Source: Pedobacter nototheniae (lineage in GTDB: Bacteria > Bacteroidota > Bacteroidia > Sphingobacteriales > Sphingobacteriaceae). Taken from it: DNA of 43,169 nt. Positions within the stretch are counted from its first letter, which is position 1; every line of letters starts with the position of its first letter. The position numbers and the translations under genes are program-made. Shown here in pieces: positions 31,890 through 39,922 of the stretch. The stretch is from contig NZ_RQRS01000034.1 of assembly GCF_004335085.1 (NCBI RefSeq), positions 1 through 43,169 of the forward strand. The letters run 5' to 3'. A model generated the notes under the pieces. That model was not told where the DNA came from, made no database searches, and was given only the letters and a program-made list of their open reading frames with translations.

Positions 31890-34800
31890 ATGAAAAAAAT
31901 AACGATAACCATCGTACTGGCCTTGCTATGCCTAAATTTTAAGGCAAATGCACAAACCATTCCAATACAAATTACCGGAACCGTCTCTAATGGGACGGGA
32001 AAGTATCTACCGGGTGCAACAATAAAAATTAAATCTTCAAAGAAGACGGCGCTAACAGATAAGGCTGGAAATTTCACATTGCAATCGGAACATAAGGATG
32101 GAACATTAGTGATTAGCTTTTTAGGTTATAAAACCAGAGAAATTAATTTCGATATAAATCACTCCTTTCTAAACATCATTTTAAATGAGGAATCAGGAAA
32201 TCTGGACGAAATTCAAATTATAGGATATGGGCAAACAACTAAACGCTTAAATACCGGTAGCATTAGCAGTGTAAAGGCTCAAGATTTAGAAAGGCAACCC
32301 GTTTCCAATCCTCTTGCAGCACTTCAGGGCAGAGTACCCGGTATGGTTATTAACCAAAGCAGCGGGGTTGCAGGCTCTTCTTTTAGCGCGCAAATCAGGG
32401 GGCAAAGTGCATTGGATATGTCACTATCCAAAAACGATCCTTTATTCATTATTGATGGCGTTCCATTTGAAGCCGGAAATACTTCAACTAATCAAATCAA
32501 TTCCGCAGCAAATAATCCAAACTCCATTAGCAGTGGTGGGTTGAGCCCGTTAAATAATATAAATCCTCAGGATATTGAAAGCATTGATGTTTTAAAAGAT
32601 GCAGATGCTACCGCCATATATGGGAGCCGTGCAGCAAATGGCGTGATCCTGATTACCACAAAAAAAGGGGCGTCAGGCTCAACCCGTTTTAATTTAAATC
32701 TGTATTCTGGGTTTAGCGAAGTTGGAAAAACCATGAATATGCTCAATACACAAGAGTATATCCAAATGCGCAAAGAGGCTTTTTCAAATAATGGATATGT
32801 ATTAAGTACAAGTCCATCAAGCAAGGGTTATGCTCCAGATATTATGCTGTGGGATACGACCAGATATACAGATTTTAAAAAGTTACTGATTGGCAACACC
32901 GCTCATTCCAATAATATTCAGGCAACTTTAACCGGAGGAGGCGATTTAACACATTTTTTAATTAGCGGCACCTACCATAAAGAAACCACTGTTTATGGCG
33001 GTAACTTCTCCGATCAGATTGGGTCGTTGAGGTTTAATATAAATCATAGCAGCACAGATAAAAGATTTAACATCAACTTTTCAGGAAATTATTCCAGCGA
33101 CAAGAATAAACTGCCCAGAACAGACTTAACCCGTTATATCAATATCATTCCAAACCTTCGTTTATACAACGCTGAGGGGAAGTTAAGCTGGGCTGAAAGT
33201 GGGGTAGCCTATAATACAATTAACGATCTGATTAACCCCTTATCCTTATTAGAAGAAAAATATACTTCAGTTAACGAAAACTTAGCCGGCAGTTTACACC
33301 TGAGCTACAAACTTTGGAAAGGCCTGGTGATAAAAAGCACCTTCGGGTATACAACCTATAGATCACAGGAAGTATCAACCAGGCCTCAAGCGGCCATTGA
33401 CCCAAACAGGGGGGAATTATCTTCATCTGCTTTTGCAAATGCAGTTAATAAAAACTGGATTATCGAACCTCAGTTAGATTATCAACAGGTAAACAGGTTT
33501 GGTAAATTCAGCTTACTCATTGGCAGCACTTTTCAGTCCAAATCCGGCAATTCAAATTCGATGTATGGCACCAATTACAATTCTGATTTACTGCTCAAAT
33601 CCATTGCGGCGGCCGGTAATATTACAGCCAGCAATGAGCAGGTACAATATCGCTATGCAGCCATATTTGGTCGGCTAAACTATACCTTTGAAGATAAATA
33701 TATCCTAAATCTATCAGTACGCAGAGATGGTTCAAGTCGCTTTGGCCCAGACCGCCAATGGGCAGATTTTTGGGCAATAGGTACGGCCTGGCTTTTTGCA
33801 AACGAAAATTTTGTTAAAAACAACCTTTCGTTCTTAAGCTACGGAAAACTAAGAAGTAGCTATGGTACAACCGGCAATGATCAGATTGGAGATTATAAGT
33901 TTTTAAATTTATGGAGCAGTACGGTTAACACTTATAATGGAGTACCGGGCTTATACCCGAGCAGTTTATTTAATTCAGATTATAACTGGGAGATTAATAA
34001 AAAATTTGAAGTTGCTATTGAACTTGGTTTTTGGAAAGATGCTGTATTAGTTAATGCAGCCTATTATAATAACCGATCAGGAAACCAGCTAATTAATTAT
34101 TCGCTGGCAAGCCAAACAGGTTTTTTTAATGTCGTTAAAAACTTTCCTGGCCTTGTAGAAAATTCAGGATTGGAATTGGTTGCTACAACCAGAAACATGC
34201 GTACGGACAAATTTAACTGGTCTACATCCTTCAACATTACCTTTCCTAAAAACAGGTTGCTTGCTTTCCCAGGTTTAAGCAATTCGAGTTATGCCAGTCA
34301 ATACAAAATTGGCGAATCGCTAAACCTAATCAACGTTTACAAATACCTTGGGGTTAATCCACAAACAGGAATTTACGCAGTAGAAGATGTAAATAACGAT
34401 GGGCAGTTTAATTCAAATGATTATCAACTTTTTGGAAACCGGGATCCTAAATATTATGGAGGGGTTCAAAATAACATATCTTTTAAAAACTTTGACTTAT
34501 CATTCTTTTTCCAGTTTACAAAACAAACCGGCTTAAGCTACGTCAATCAGTTATCCACCAAGGCTCCCGGCAGAATTTACAATCAACCTGATGTCGTACT
34601 TAACCGGTGGCAGAAACCAGGAGATGAAACTGATATCCAAAAATTTACCTCTACTTCGGGGGCTATAGCAGGAGGACTGGTTTATCTCCGCCAGTCTAAC
34701 GGCATATACACCGATGCATCCTTTATCAAACTTAAAAATATTAGCCTGTCTTATAAGCTTCCATCAATATGGCTGAAGCGAATCCATATAAATAATTGCA

Positions 34801-34928
34801 GGTTTTATGCCGAAGCACAAAATGTTTTAACGATAACCAATTATGTTGGAGCGGACCCCGAAAATCAAAATTTCTATATGCTTCCTCCGCTCAAAACCAT
34901 TGTTTTAGGTATTCAATTAACGCTTTAA
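31890..34928 (+). CDS. SusC/RagA-family TonB-linked outer membrane transporter (element-borne)
   Basis: The protein has 1012 residues. A signal peptide (TIVLALLCLNFKANA-QTI) is followed by a carboxypeptidase-like regulatory domain (IQITGTVSNGTGKYLPGATI) and the plug with the typical DEIQIIGYGQTTKR. Next come LAALQGRVPGMVIN and FIIDGVPFEAG, and a long barrel ending VLGIQLTL. It forms the pore of a nutrient-uptake complex with the SusD protein encoded 11 bases downstream. Unlike the locus at 4.3 kb, this one lies in the mobile element and carries a TlpA-like thioredoxin instead of a DUF4397 lipoprotein. Confidence 0.94.
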   Translation: MKKITITIVLALLCLNFKANAQTIPIQITGTVSNGTGKYLPGATIKIKSSKKTALTDKAGNFTLQSEHKDGTLVISFLGYKTREINFDINHSFLNIILNEESGNLDEIQIIGYGQTTKRLNTGSISSVKAQDLERQPVSNPLAALQGRVPGMVINQSSGVAGSSFSAQIRGQSALDMSLSKNDPLFIIDGVPFEAGNTSTNQINSAANNPNSISSGGLSPLNNINPQDIESIDVLKDADATAIYGSRAANGVILITTKKGASGSTRFNLNLYSGFSEVGKTMNMLNTQEYIQMRKEAFSNNGYVLSTSPSSKGYAPDIMLWDTTRYTDFKKLLIGNTAHSNNIQATLTGGGDLTHFLISGTYHKETTVYGGNFSDQIGSLRFNINHSSTDKRFNINFSGNYSSDKNKLPRTDLTRYINIIPNLRLYNAEGKLSWAESGVAYNTINDLINPLSLLEEKYTSVNENLAGSLHLSYKLWKGLVIKSTFGYTTYRSQEVSTRPQAAIDPNRGELSSSAFANAVNKNWIIEPQLDYQQVNRFGKFSLLIGSTFQSKSGNSNSMYGTNYNSDLLLKSIAAAGNITASNEQVQYRYAAIFGRLNYTFEDKYILNLSVRRDGSSRFGPDRQWADFWAIGTAWLFANENFVKNNLSFLSYGKLRSSYGTTGNDQIGDYKFLNLWSSTVNTYNGVPGLYPSSLFNSDYNWEINKKFEVAIELGFWKDAVLVNAAYYNNRSGNQLINYSLASQTGFFNVVKNFPGLVENSGLELVATTRNMRTDKFNWSTSFNITFPKNRLLAFPGLSNSSYASQYKIGESLNLINVYKYLGVNPQTGIYAVEDVNNDGQFNSNDYQLFGNRDPKYYGGVQNNISFKNFDLSFFFQFTKQTGLSYVNQLSTKAPGRIYNQPDVVLNRWQKPGDETDIQKFTSTSGAIAGGLVYLRQSNGIYTDASFIKLKNISLSYKLPSIWLKRIHINNCRFYAEAQNVLTITNYVGADPENQNFYMLPPLKTIVLGIQLTL

Positions 34929-34939
34929 TTATAAAGAAG

Positions 34940-36328
34940 ATGAAAAACTCAATATTCAAACTGCTTATATCCTGCATCACCCTGGTAATCATTTGCAGCC
35001 TATCGGGGTGTAAAAAATTTCTACAGGTTGATAGCCCTATTTCGAAAGCGGAGCGCGCCAAAGTTTTTGCCGATGATCAAACGGCAACAGCGGCAACACT
35101 GGGGCTATACCATCAAATGACAGCATACAGCATTGCTTTTAATAACGGCGCAATTACTATTTACACCGGCCTGTCAGCAGATGAAATTCAGAACCCCAAT
35201 GCAGATGCAACCTATGATGCCTTTAAAGCCAATGCCCTTCCAAGTGATAATGCCATTCTGGCTTCTACCCTTTGGAGTAATGCTTACAAAATCATTTTTC
35301 AGGCTAACGCGACTATTGAAGGGCTTAATGCATCGAATACGGTAACGCCTGCTTTAAAACAGCAGCTTTTAGGTGAAATGTTGTATATAAGGGCATTGGA
35401 ATATTTTTATATGGTTAATTTATTCGGGGCAGTTCCTTTAGAGCTTACTACGGATTACAGGCTTAATGGTACCATGCCTCGTACTCCTGTAGAAAAGGTT
35501 TATGAGCAGATTACATTGGATCTGATACAATCTGCTGCCAATCTTAAACCAGGTTTTTCAACTGCTGTAAATACCCGGCCAAACGAGGCCGCAGCCCTGG
35601 CTTTGCTTGCCAGGGTGTATCTTTATCAAAACAAGTGGAACCTGGCTGAACAATATGCCTCTCAGGTAATCAATAGTAATAAGTTTGTTCTAAGCAATCT
35701 TAATGCAGCATTTATCTCCTCCTCTACTGAAACACTGTTCCAACTGATGAAGAGTACAGGCAACACTTCAGAAGCTGGCATCTTTGTTCCATTTTCTACA
35801 ACCATAATTCCAACATTTAAAATTACCGAAAGCCTCCTCAATTCTTTTGAAGCTGGAGATAACCGCAAAACAACGTGGATGAAAAGTACCCTTATAAATG
35901 GCCAAACTTATTATTATCCCAACAAATATAAAGTTAACGCGGCTCTACCTGTTAGCGAATTTTATATTGTTCAAAGATTAGCTGAAATCTACCTGATCCG
36001 TTCAGAAGCACGGACACAACTGGATAACCTTAATAATGCCATAGTGGATTTGGATATGCTAAGAGAAAGAGCAGGGCTGCCCAAAATTCAAAGTACTTAT
36101 CCCTCTATAAATAAAGCTGATCTCCTAAATGCCATTGCTAAGGAGCGGCGCATAGAGCTTTTTGCGGAGTGGGGCCATCGCTGGTTCGACTTAAAGCGAA
36201 CAGGAAAATCAACAGAAGTACTTGGTCTTGAAAAAGGTTCAAACTGGCAACCACATGATGAGTTGTACCCAATACCTTTTTCAGAGTTGCAATTAAATCC
36301 TGCACTCACGCAAAATCCAGGCTATTAG
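34940..36328 (+). CDS. SusD/RagB-family outer membrane lipoprotein (element-borne)
   Basis: I chose the ATG at 34940 because it gives a lipoprotein signal (CITLVIICSLSGC-KKFLQV); the open frame extending to 34796 overlaps SusC and has no sense. The 462-residue protein has the RagB/SusD features: DSPISKAERAKVFAD, the TPR-like helices (LGEMLYIRALEYFYMVNLFG), and C-terminal KERRIELFAEWGHRWFDLKR. It binds substrate on the cell surface as lid of the SusC pore. The TlpA gene follows after 26 bases. Confidence 0.94.
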   Translation: MKNSIFKLLISCITLVIICSLSGCKKFLQVDSPISKAERAKVFADDQTATAATLGLYHQMTAYSIAFNNGAITIYTGLSADEIQNPNADATYDAFKANALPSDNAILASTLWSNAYKIIFQANATIEGLNASNTVTPALKQQLLGEMLYIRALEYFYMVNLFGAVPLELTTDYRLNGTMPRTPVEKVYEQITLDLIQSAANLKPGFSTAVNTRPNEAAALALLARVYLYQNKWNLAEQYASQVINSNKFVLSNLNAAFISSSTETLFQLMKSTGNTSEAGIFVPFSTTIIPTFKITESLLNSFEAGDNRKTTWMKSTLINGQTYYYPNKYKVNAALPVSEFYIVQRLAEIYLIRSEARTQLDNLNNAIVDLDMLRERAGLPKIQSTYPSINKADLLNAIAKERRIELFAEWGHRWFDLKRTGKSTEVLGLEKGSNWQPHDELYPIPFSELQLNPALTQNPGY

Positions 36329-36354
36329 TTTCTCAATGTATCTAAAATTAAATT

Positions 36355-36921
36355 ATGAAAAATTTTAAATTAATCATGATCCAGATTCTTTTTTGTACTA
36401 TGGCTTATGGTCAAAGTGGATCAAATACACCATTAACGGTAGGTCGCATTTGTCCTGATTTTAAATTTACAGATGTTCAACATTACGCCAAAACATCAGT
36501 TACAATTAATGACTTTCGGGGGCAATGGTTAATACTGGATTGCTGGAACAGATATTGTAGTTCTTGTCTCAGGAAAATGCCAGCTATGGATAGCTTGCAA
36601 AAGAAATTTCAATCGAAAGCAAAAGTTGTATTAATTGGGTATACAGGCTCGCAATACACAAAGAAGTCTGATGATAAACCCATAAGGTTTTTGTTTGAGA
36701 TGAACAGAAAAAGGTTAAACCTCAACCTTACAATTGCATACGATTCTGTCTTTTTCCACAAATTTCATATAGGGGCATGCCCTTATATTGTTGTGGTTGA
36801 CCCAAATGGAATTATCAGGGGCATAACTACTGAGTTTACGCAGGAAGATTTTAAAAACATGATGCTTGGCAAGCCAGTTGAATTAACCAAGGCATATATT
36901 TGGGAGAAGGATAACCGGTAA
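36355..36921 (+). CDS. TlpA/AhpC-like thioredoxin-fold protein
   Basis: The 188-residue protein has a signal peptide (LIMIQILFCTMAYG-QSG). The thioredoxin fold shows WLILDCWNRYCSSCLRKMP with active-site CSSC and the later GACPYIVVVDPNG cis-proline region. Such exported proteins reduce or exchange disulfides in the periplasm. The gene is third after SusC and SusD, a pattern repeated in many Bacteroidota loci. A CxxC peptide is encoded upstream of the same operon, and the cysteine-bearing small protein at 36968 is adjacent; a disulfide link among them is speculation. Confidence 0.88.
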   Translation: MKNFKLIMIQILFCTMAYGQSGSNTPLTVGRICPDFKFTDVQHYAKTSVTINDFRGQWLILDCWNRYCSSCLRKMPAMDSLQKKFQSKAKVVLIGYTGSQYTKKSDDKPIRFLFEMNRKRLNLNLTIAYDSVFFHKFHIGACPYIVVVDPNGIIRGITTEFTQEDFKNMMLGKPVELTKAYIWEKDNR

Positions 36922-36924
36922 TTG

Positions 36925-36958
36925 AAATGGAATAGCCCAAAATTGGCTATTCCATTTA
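36925..36958. terminator. Bidirectional terminator
   Basis: AAATGGAATAGCC (36925-36937) pairs perfectly with GGCTATTCCATTT (36945-36957) over 13 bp. It separates the TlpA gene from the convergent small exported protein. Confidence 0.88.
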
Positions 36959-36967
36959 TATAAAAGG

Positions 36968-37306
36968 TTAATTTGGCCTTTTAATCTGATCAGTACCTTC
37001 ATCATCGTTAGGAAGAGAAGAAAGTTCTGAAGTAAAGCCCCTCAAACAATCCTTAGCACTACCAGCCGCACAAGGTGAGGTTACAGATGCTTTTTCTGCA
37101 TGAGAATATACTGCTGTTCCGGTTTTGATGTACCCATCCGGAAAATTAGTAGGATCATCATAGGAAACCTGATACCAGTAAAGGGCTGCTTTTTTTTCAG
37201 GCTCTTTATTTCCCATTTTAGTTGTATAGGCACTTAAACCAACAACACTTATAATTGAAAACATAGCTACTATAGCTAAATTTTTGATGTTGAACAATTT
37301 GTTCAT
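36968..37306 (-). CDS. DUF6520-like small exported protein
   Basis: The ATG at 37304-37306 is chosen because it gives a signal-type N-terminus (MNKLFNIKNLAIVAMFSIIS). Thirteen extra codons upstream add nothing sensible. The 112-residue product has LYWYQVSYDDPTNF and a late pair of cysteines (TSPCAAGSAKDCLRG), the pattern I associate with DUF6520 proteins found near SusC/D and TlpA loci. Its role is unknown; the cysteines may form a disulfide handled by the TlpA protein next to it. Confidence 0.6.
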   Translation of the reverse strand: MNKLFNIKNLAIVAMFSIISVVGLSAYTTKMGNKEPEKKAALYWYQVSYDDPTNFPDGYIKTGTAVYSHAEKASVTSPCAAGSAKDCLRGFTSELSSLPNDDEGTDQIKRPN

Positions 37307-37379
37307 ACGCTTTTGACTTTTTATAATATCAAAAAAGTATTCCAAAAACTTTGATTTTTGTTTAGATTAAGGTTGTCTT

Positions 37380-37688
37380 TTAGCAGACCTCGCTGAATAC
37401 CATTGTATCCCGATACATTGATATTCGTTTCCCGGATAGCCGGGCAGGGCTATCCGGGTTTATCGTAAACAGGGCATATTTACGCCGGTAAATGATTCTG
37501 CCCATAACCCTCTTTCGGGCGTAAGGACAACAAAAGATAGCCTTTAGGGACATGGCGTTGTTCCAAACCATTAAAGTGCAGTACTTTTTGATGTAACGCA
37601 GGAACAGCATCGCCATAATGGCACGCATTGCCCATTGGAATATTTTCGTTGCAATGTCTATTATTTTTGCTGTGATTAACGTTTTCAT
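37380..37688 (-). CDS. Uncertain small protein, overlapping alternative frame
   Basis: The 102-residue frame starts MKTLITAKIIDIATKIFQWA with one membrane-like segment, preceded by an A/G-rich AAGAAG stretch. A second frame at 37480-37755 (91 residues, hydrophilic) overlaps it on the same strand, and only one can be real. Its 3' end runs through a strong hairpin (37431-37458), which weakens the case. No family is recognised. Confidence 0.3.
   Translation of the reverse strand: MKTLITAKIIDIATKIFQWAMRAIMAMLFLRYIKKYCTLMVWNNAMSLKAIFCCPYARKRVMGRIIYRRKYALFTINPDSPARLSGKRISMYRDTMVFSEVC
37431..37458. repeat. Strong hairpin, possible terminator
   Basis: CCCGGATAGCC (37431-37441) pairs perfectly with GGCTATCCGGG (37448-37458), with loop GGGCAG. 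A short T-rich stretch is present on the right side only. Confidence 0.55.
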
Positions 37689-37769
37689 CTTCTTTACTTT
37701 TTAATTCTTCATTGTTCTTAAAATCGCTGGTACGACCTTGGCACCAGTTGCCCATTCATTGTTTGCACT

Positions 37770-37955
37770 TTAAGGTTGTACCCACCTTCCCTGTACCAGC
37801 TCCGGCGCTTTCTTACCAGTACCGACCGGAACTTTTTTGTAGACGACAGCTTGCCTTTGGGGACTGTCATTCTTAGCATCTGGTACTTCACCGCCAGGAA
37901 TTGGCGGCCACAACCCGGTACTCCCCAACATATCTCTCTTTAATATTTTTGCCAT
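37770..37955 (-). CDS. Possible 61-residue protein of unknown function
   Basis: The frame reads MAKILKRDMLGSTGLWPPIP onwards, with proline- and glycine-rich, basic content and no membrane segment. It ends 15 bases before the next minus-strand frame. No family is recognised. It may form a small operon with one of the overlapping frames at 37380-37755. Confidence 0.4.
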   Translation of the reverse strand: MAKILKRDMLGSTGLWPPIPGGEVPDAKNDSPQRQAVVYKKVPVGTGKKAPELVQGRWVQP

Positions 37956-38156
37956 GCCTGTATCTCTTTACTGAGCCCAAATTAATGGCTTATTTTACGG
38001 AAGGCAGGGGATGTAAAACATTGCGTTGGCATCGTTTTAAAGTACTTAGGGGGGAGTGATTTGGTTTTTCGGAAGATGAGCCTGTGCAATTGCAGACCTG
38101 TAATCTTTGCCTTTTAGGGATGGGAAGTGCATATTATGAATTGGCAGGAAAATGAT

Positions 38157-38187
38157 AAAGGGGGTAGTTTTGGTCTACCCCCTTTAT
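38157..38187 (-). terminator. Terminator of the gene at 38201-39319
   Basis: AAAGGGGGTAG (38157-38167) pairs perfectly with CTACCCCCTTT (38175-38185), 11 bp, 16 bases after the stop codon. The rest of 37956-38156 shows no gene. Confidence 0.75.
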
Positions 38188-38200
38188 TTAAAAAAACTTT

Positions 38201-39319
38201 TCAGTCCTTCAGGCCAAAATCTTCGATAAGCCTGTTCTGTATCCTCAGGTTACGCTGATAGAGCTTGATGGCTGCATCATATTGTTCGAGCTTATCGAAC
38301 TTGAGCATCGAATGCGGGGAGATGTCATTGACCTGTTTGCTGCTGTTGTTTTGGCAAAAGGCCTGTGCAGCTTCCTTTTTGGTTTTATAGATGAATTCCT
38401 TCTCTCCGTAACGGTAATGAAAGTCAAGTGCAAGCTCATTTACGCTCACGTTGTACCGGAGTTTTTGTACCTCCTGCTTGCCTGTTTTGACTTCATCTTT
38501 CATCATTTCTTGCATGAGGTGCAAGTGTTTGAGCAGCATGTCCTTCAACCGCTCGGCGTTGGGGTCATAGGATAGGTTAGGTAAAACCTGGATCTGCTCT
38601 ATTGCCAAAACTTTTTTATAGAGCAAGCGCTGCCGGTCCAGAGTTGTTCTTCCCTGAAGAACTTGCTGTTGGTGTTCATTTTCGAAAAAATTGTACAATC
38701 CCATGTGATTGAAATTGTACTTAATGAGTAATTGGCGCAGTTTTTTGTTCCAGTCCTTTTCTCGTTTGTCGTTCGCAAATTTCTGGATTTGCGGAGCAAT
38801 GGTTTCCAGATACCTAAGGTTCCCGGTTGTAAATGCGGGATACCTGTTTTCCCTAAAAAGATCATCATGTGCTTTAAAAAGTTGAAAAAGCAGAGGGGCG
38901 GAGACTCCCTTATGCTGAAGTTTCATTTTGAGTTCTGTGGTCAATGCAGAAACTTCTCTTGAAACCCCTTTTACGGTAAATGCGCAAACCAATGCATTTT
39001 CGCCAAGAATCCCACCATATTTCTCTTCAATAAACCGGAGCAGATCAACGACAATTTCAAGAGCTATCCTTAGCGTTTTTCCAGAAGCGTTAGCTTTAAG
39101 AAACAGTTTATTCGCTAAACCCGTTAGTTCCTGATGATGAATTGAAAAGGTTAAACTAAGTTTATCGGGGTCTTCTATTGAGAACATCATTTCTGAAAGC
39201 AATGCCCGGAAACGCTCACATTCCTGCCGGAAAGCGAGGACAAGTTCCTGTGGAACCTGTTGCGAATGCGAGATAATCTGATCTGCAAACGCTTTTATAA
39301 CATATATACTTGTAATCAT
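38201..39319 (-). CDS. Large helical cytoplasmic protein of unknown function
   Basis: The 372-residue protein has no signal peptide or membrane segment and is rich in helix-forming residues. The start MITSIYVIKAF is the only good ATG. The C-terminal half contains HLHLMQEMMKDEVKTGKQEV, and the end reads KLYQRNLRIQNRLIEDFGLKD. I considered the RteC regulators of Bacteroides transposons, but the RteC motifs are not visible. It lies among element genes with a good terminator behind it, so it is probably real accessory cargo. Confidence 0.7.
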   Translation of the reverse strand: MITSIYVIKAFADQIISHSQQVPQELVLAFRQECERFRALLSEMMFSIEDPDKLSLTFSIHHQELTGLANKLFLKANASGKTLRIALEIVVDLLRFIEEKYGGILGENALVCAFTVKGVSREVSALTTELKMKLQHKGVSAPLLFQLFKAHDDLFRENRYPAFTTGNLRYLETIAPQIQKFANDKREKDWNKKLRQLLIKYNFNHMGLYNFFENEHQQQVLQGRTTLDRQRLLYKKVLAIEQIQVLPNLSYDPNAERLKDMLLKHLHLMQEMMKDEVKTGKQEVQKLRYNVSVNELALDFHYRYGEKEFIYKTKKEAAQAFCQNNSSKQVNDISPHSMLKFDKLEQYDAAIKLYQRNLRIQNRLIEDFGLKD

Positions 39320-39922
39320 TTTCTTATCATATAATGAAGCCTCCTTACGCAGTGAATGCGGCCGGTGGGCTATAATTAAAAAACCATGTGAATTGATTGC
39401 ATCCCTCTAGTGCCGCTTTGGATAGCAGCGTTTATTATCCTTTTTAAGAAAAAGGAACGCGGGAAGAGCAAAGGCCGGTTGGGATATGAGCCCCTAACCT
39501 TTGCTTATCATTAAGTTACGGAAATAAAAATTAAATTCAGCAGACATTTGTCCCGAAATTACGGTTTAACGTTTTTTATTTAATATAATCGAAGTATTTG
39601 TCTCGATAATTCAAATAAAAGAGAAGGTTTGGATGAAAGACAAACCAATAGCCATTTTACTTACGAAAATGTTAACGCTTCAGGTTTTAGTGTAGGAGCA
39701 AGGGCGAAATTGTAAGGGACTAGCGTGGGGATTTCGCAGGCCGAAAATGCGGGGTGGGCAGCTAATATTATATTTATGCATGATAGACACCTGAGCAAAC
39801 GGTTCATTAACGCCTAACCTTACAATATTTAGTCTAAGCGATAATATCATTCGATATTTTACCCATAGCAGACTTAAGGCCTTTCTTAATGGATTATTAG
39901 AGAAAGACCAACTGCCAGGGGC
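39320..39922. other. 600-base region with hairpins and a decayed gene end
   Basis: No intact gene is seen. It contains a hairpin TCCTTTTT-AAG-AAAAAGGA (39438-39456) and a longer bulged hairpin, AGCAAAGG (39467-39474) with CCTTTGCT (39498-39505). A plus-strand frame ends in ASGFSVGARAKL and a TAA at about 39714, after a stop about 45 codons upstream. The last item resembles the end of an exported or polymorphic-toxin protein that has lost its front. The hairpins may be regulatory or part of a transfer origin. Confidence 0.4.

Noticed and set aside
34796..34939. Upstream extension of the second SusD gene
   Set aside because: The extension lies inside SusC and has no family similarity; the ATG at 34940 yields a proper lipoprotein signal.
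37480..37755. 91-residue minus-strand frame, hydrophilic, starting MGNWCQGRTSDF
   Set aside because: It overlaps another minus-strand frame that has a better start context; neither is strong and both cannot be real.
38201..39319. Gene as an RteC excision regulator
   Set aside because: The element context fits, but the characteristic RteC tyrosine-rich motifs were not seen.
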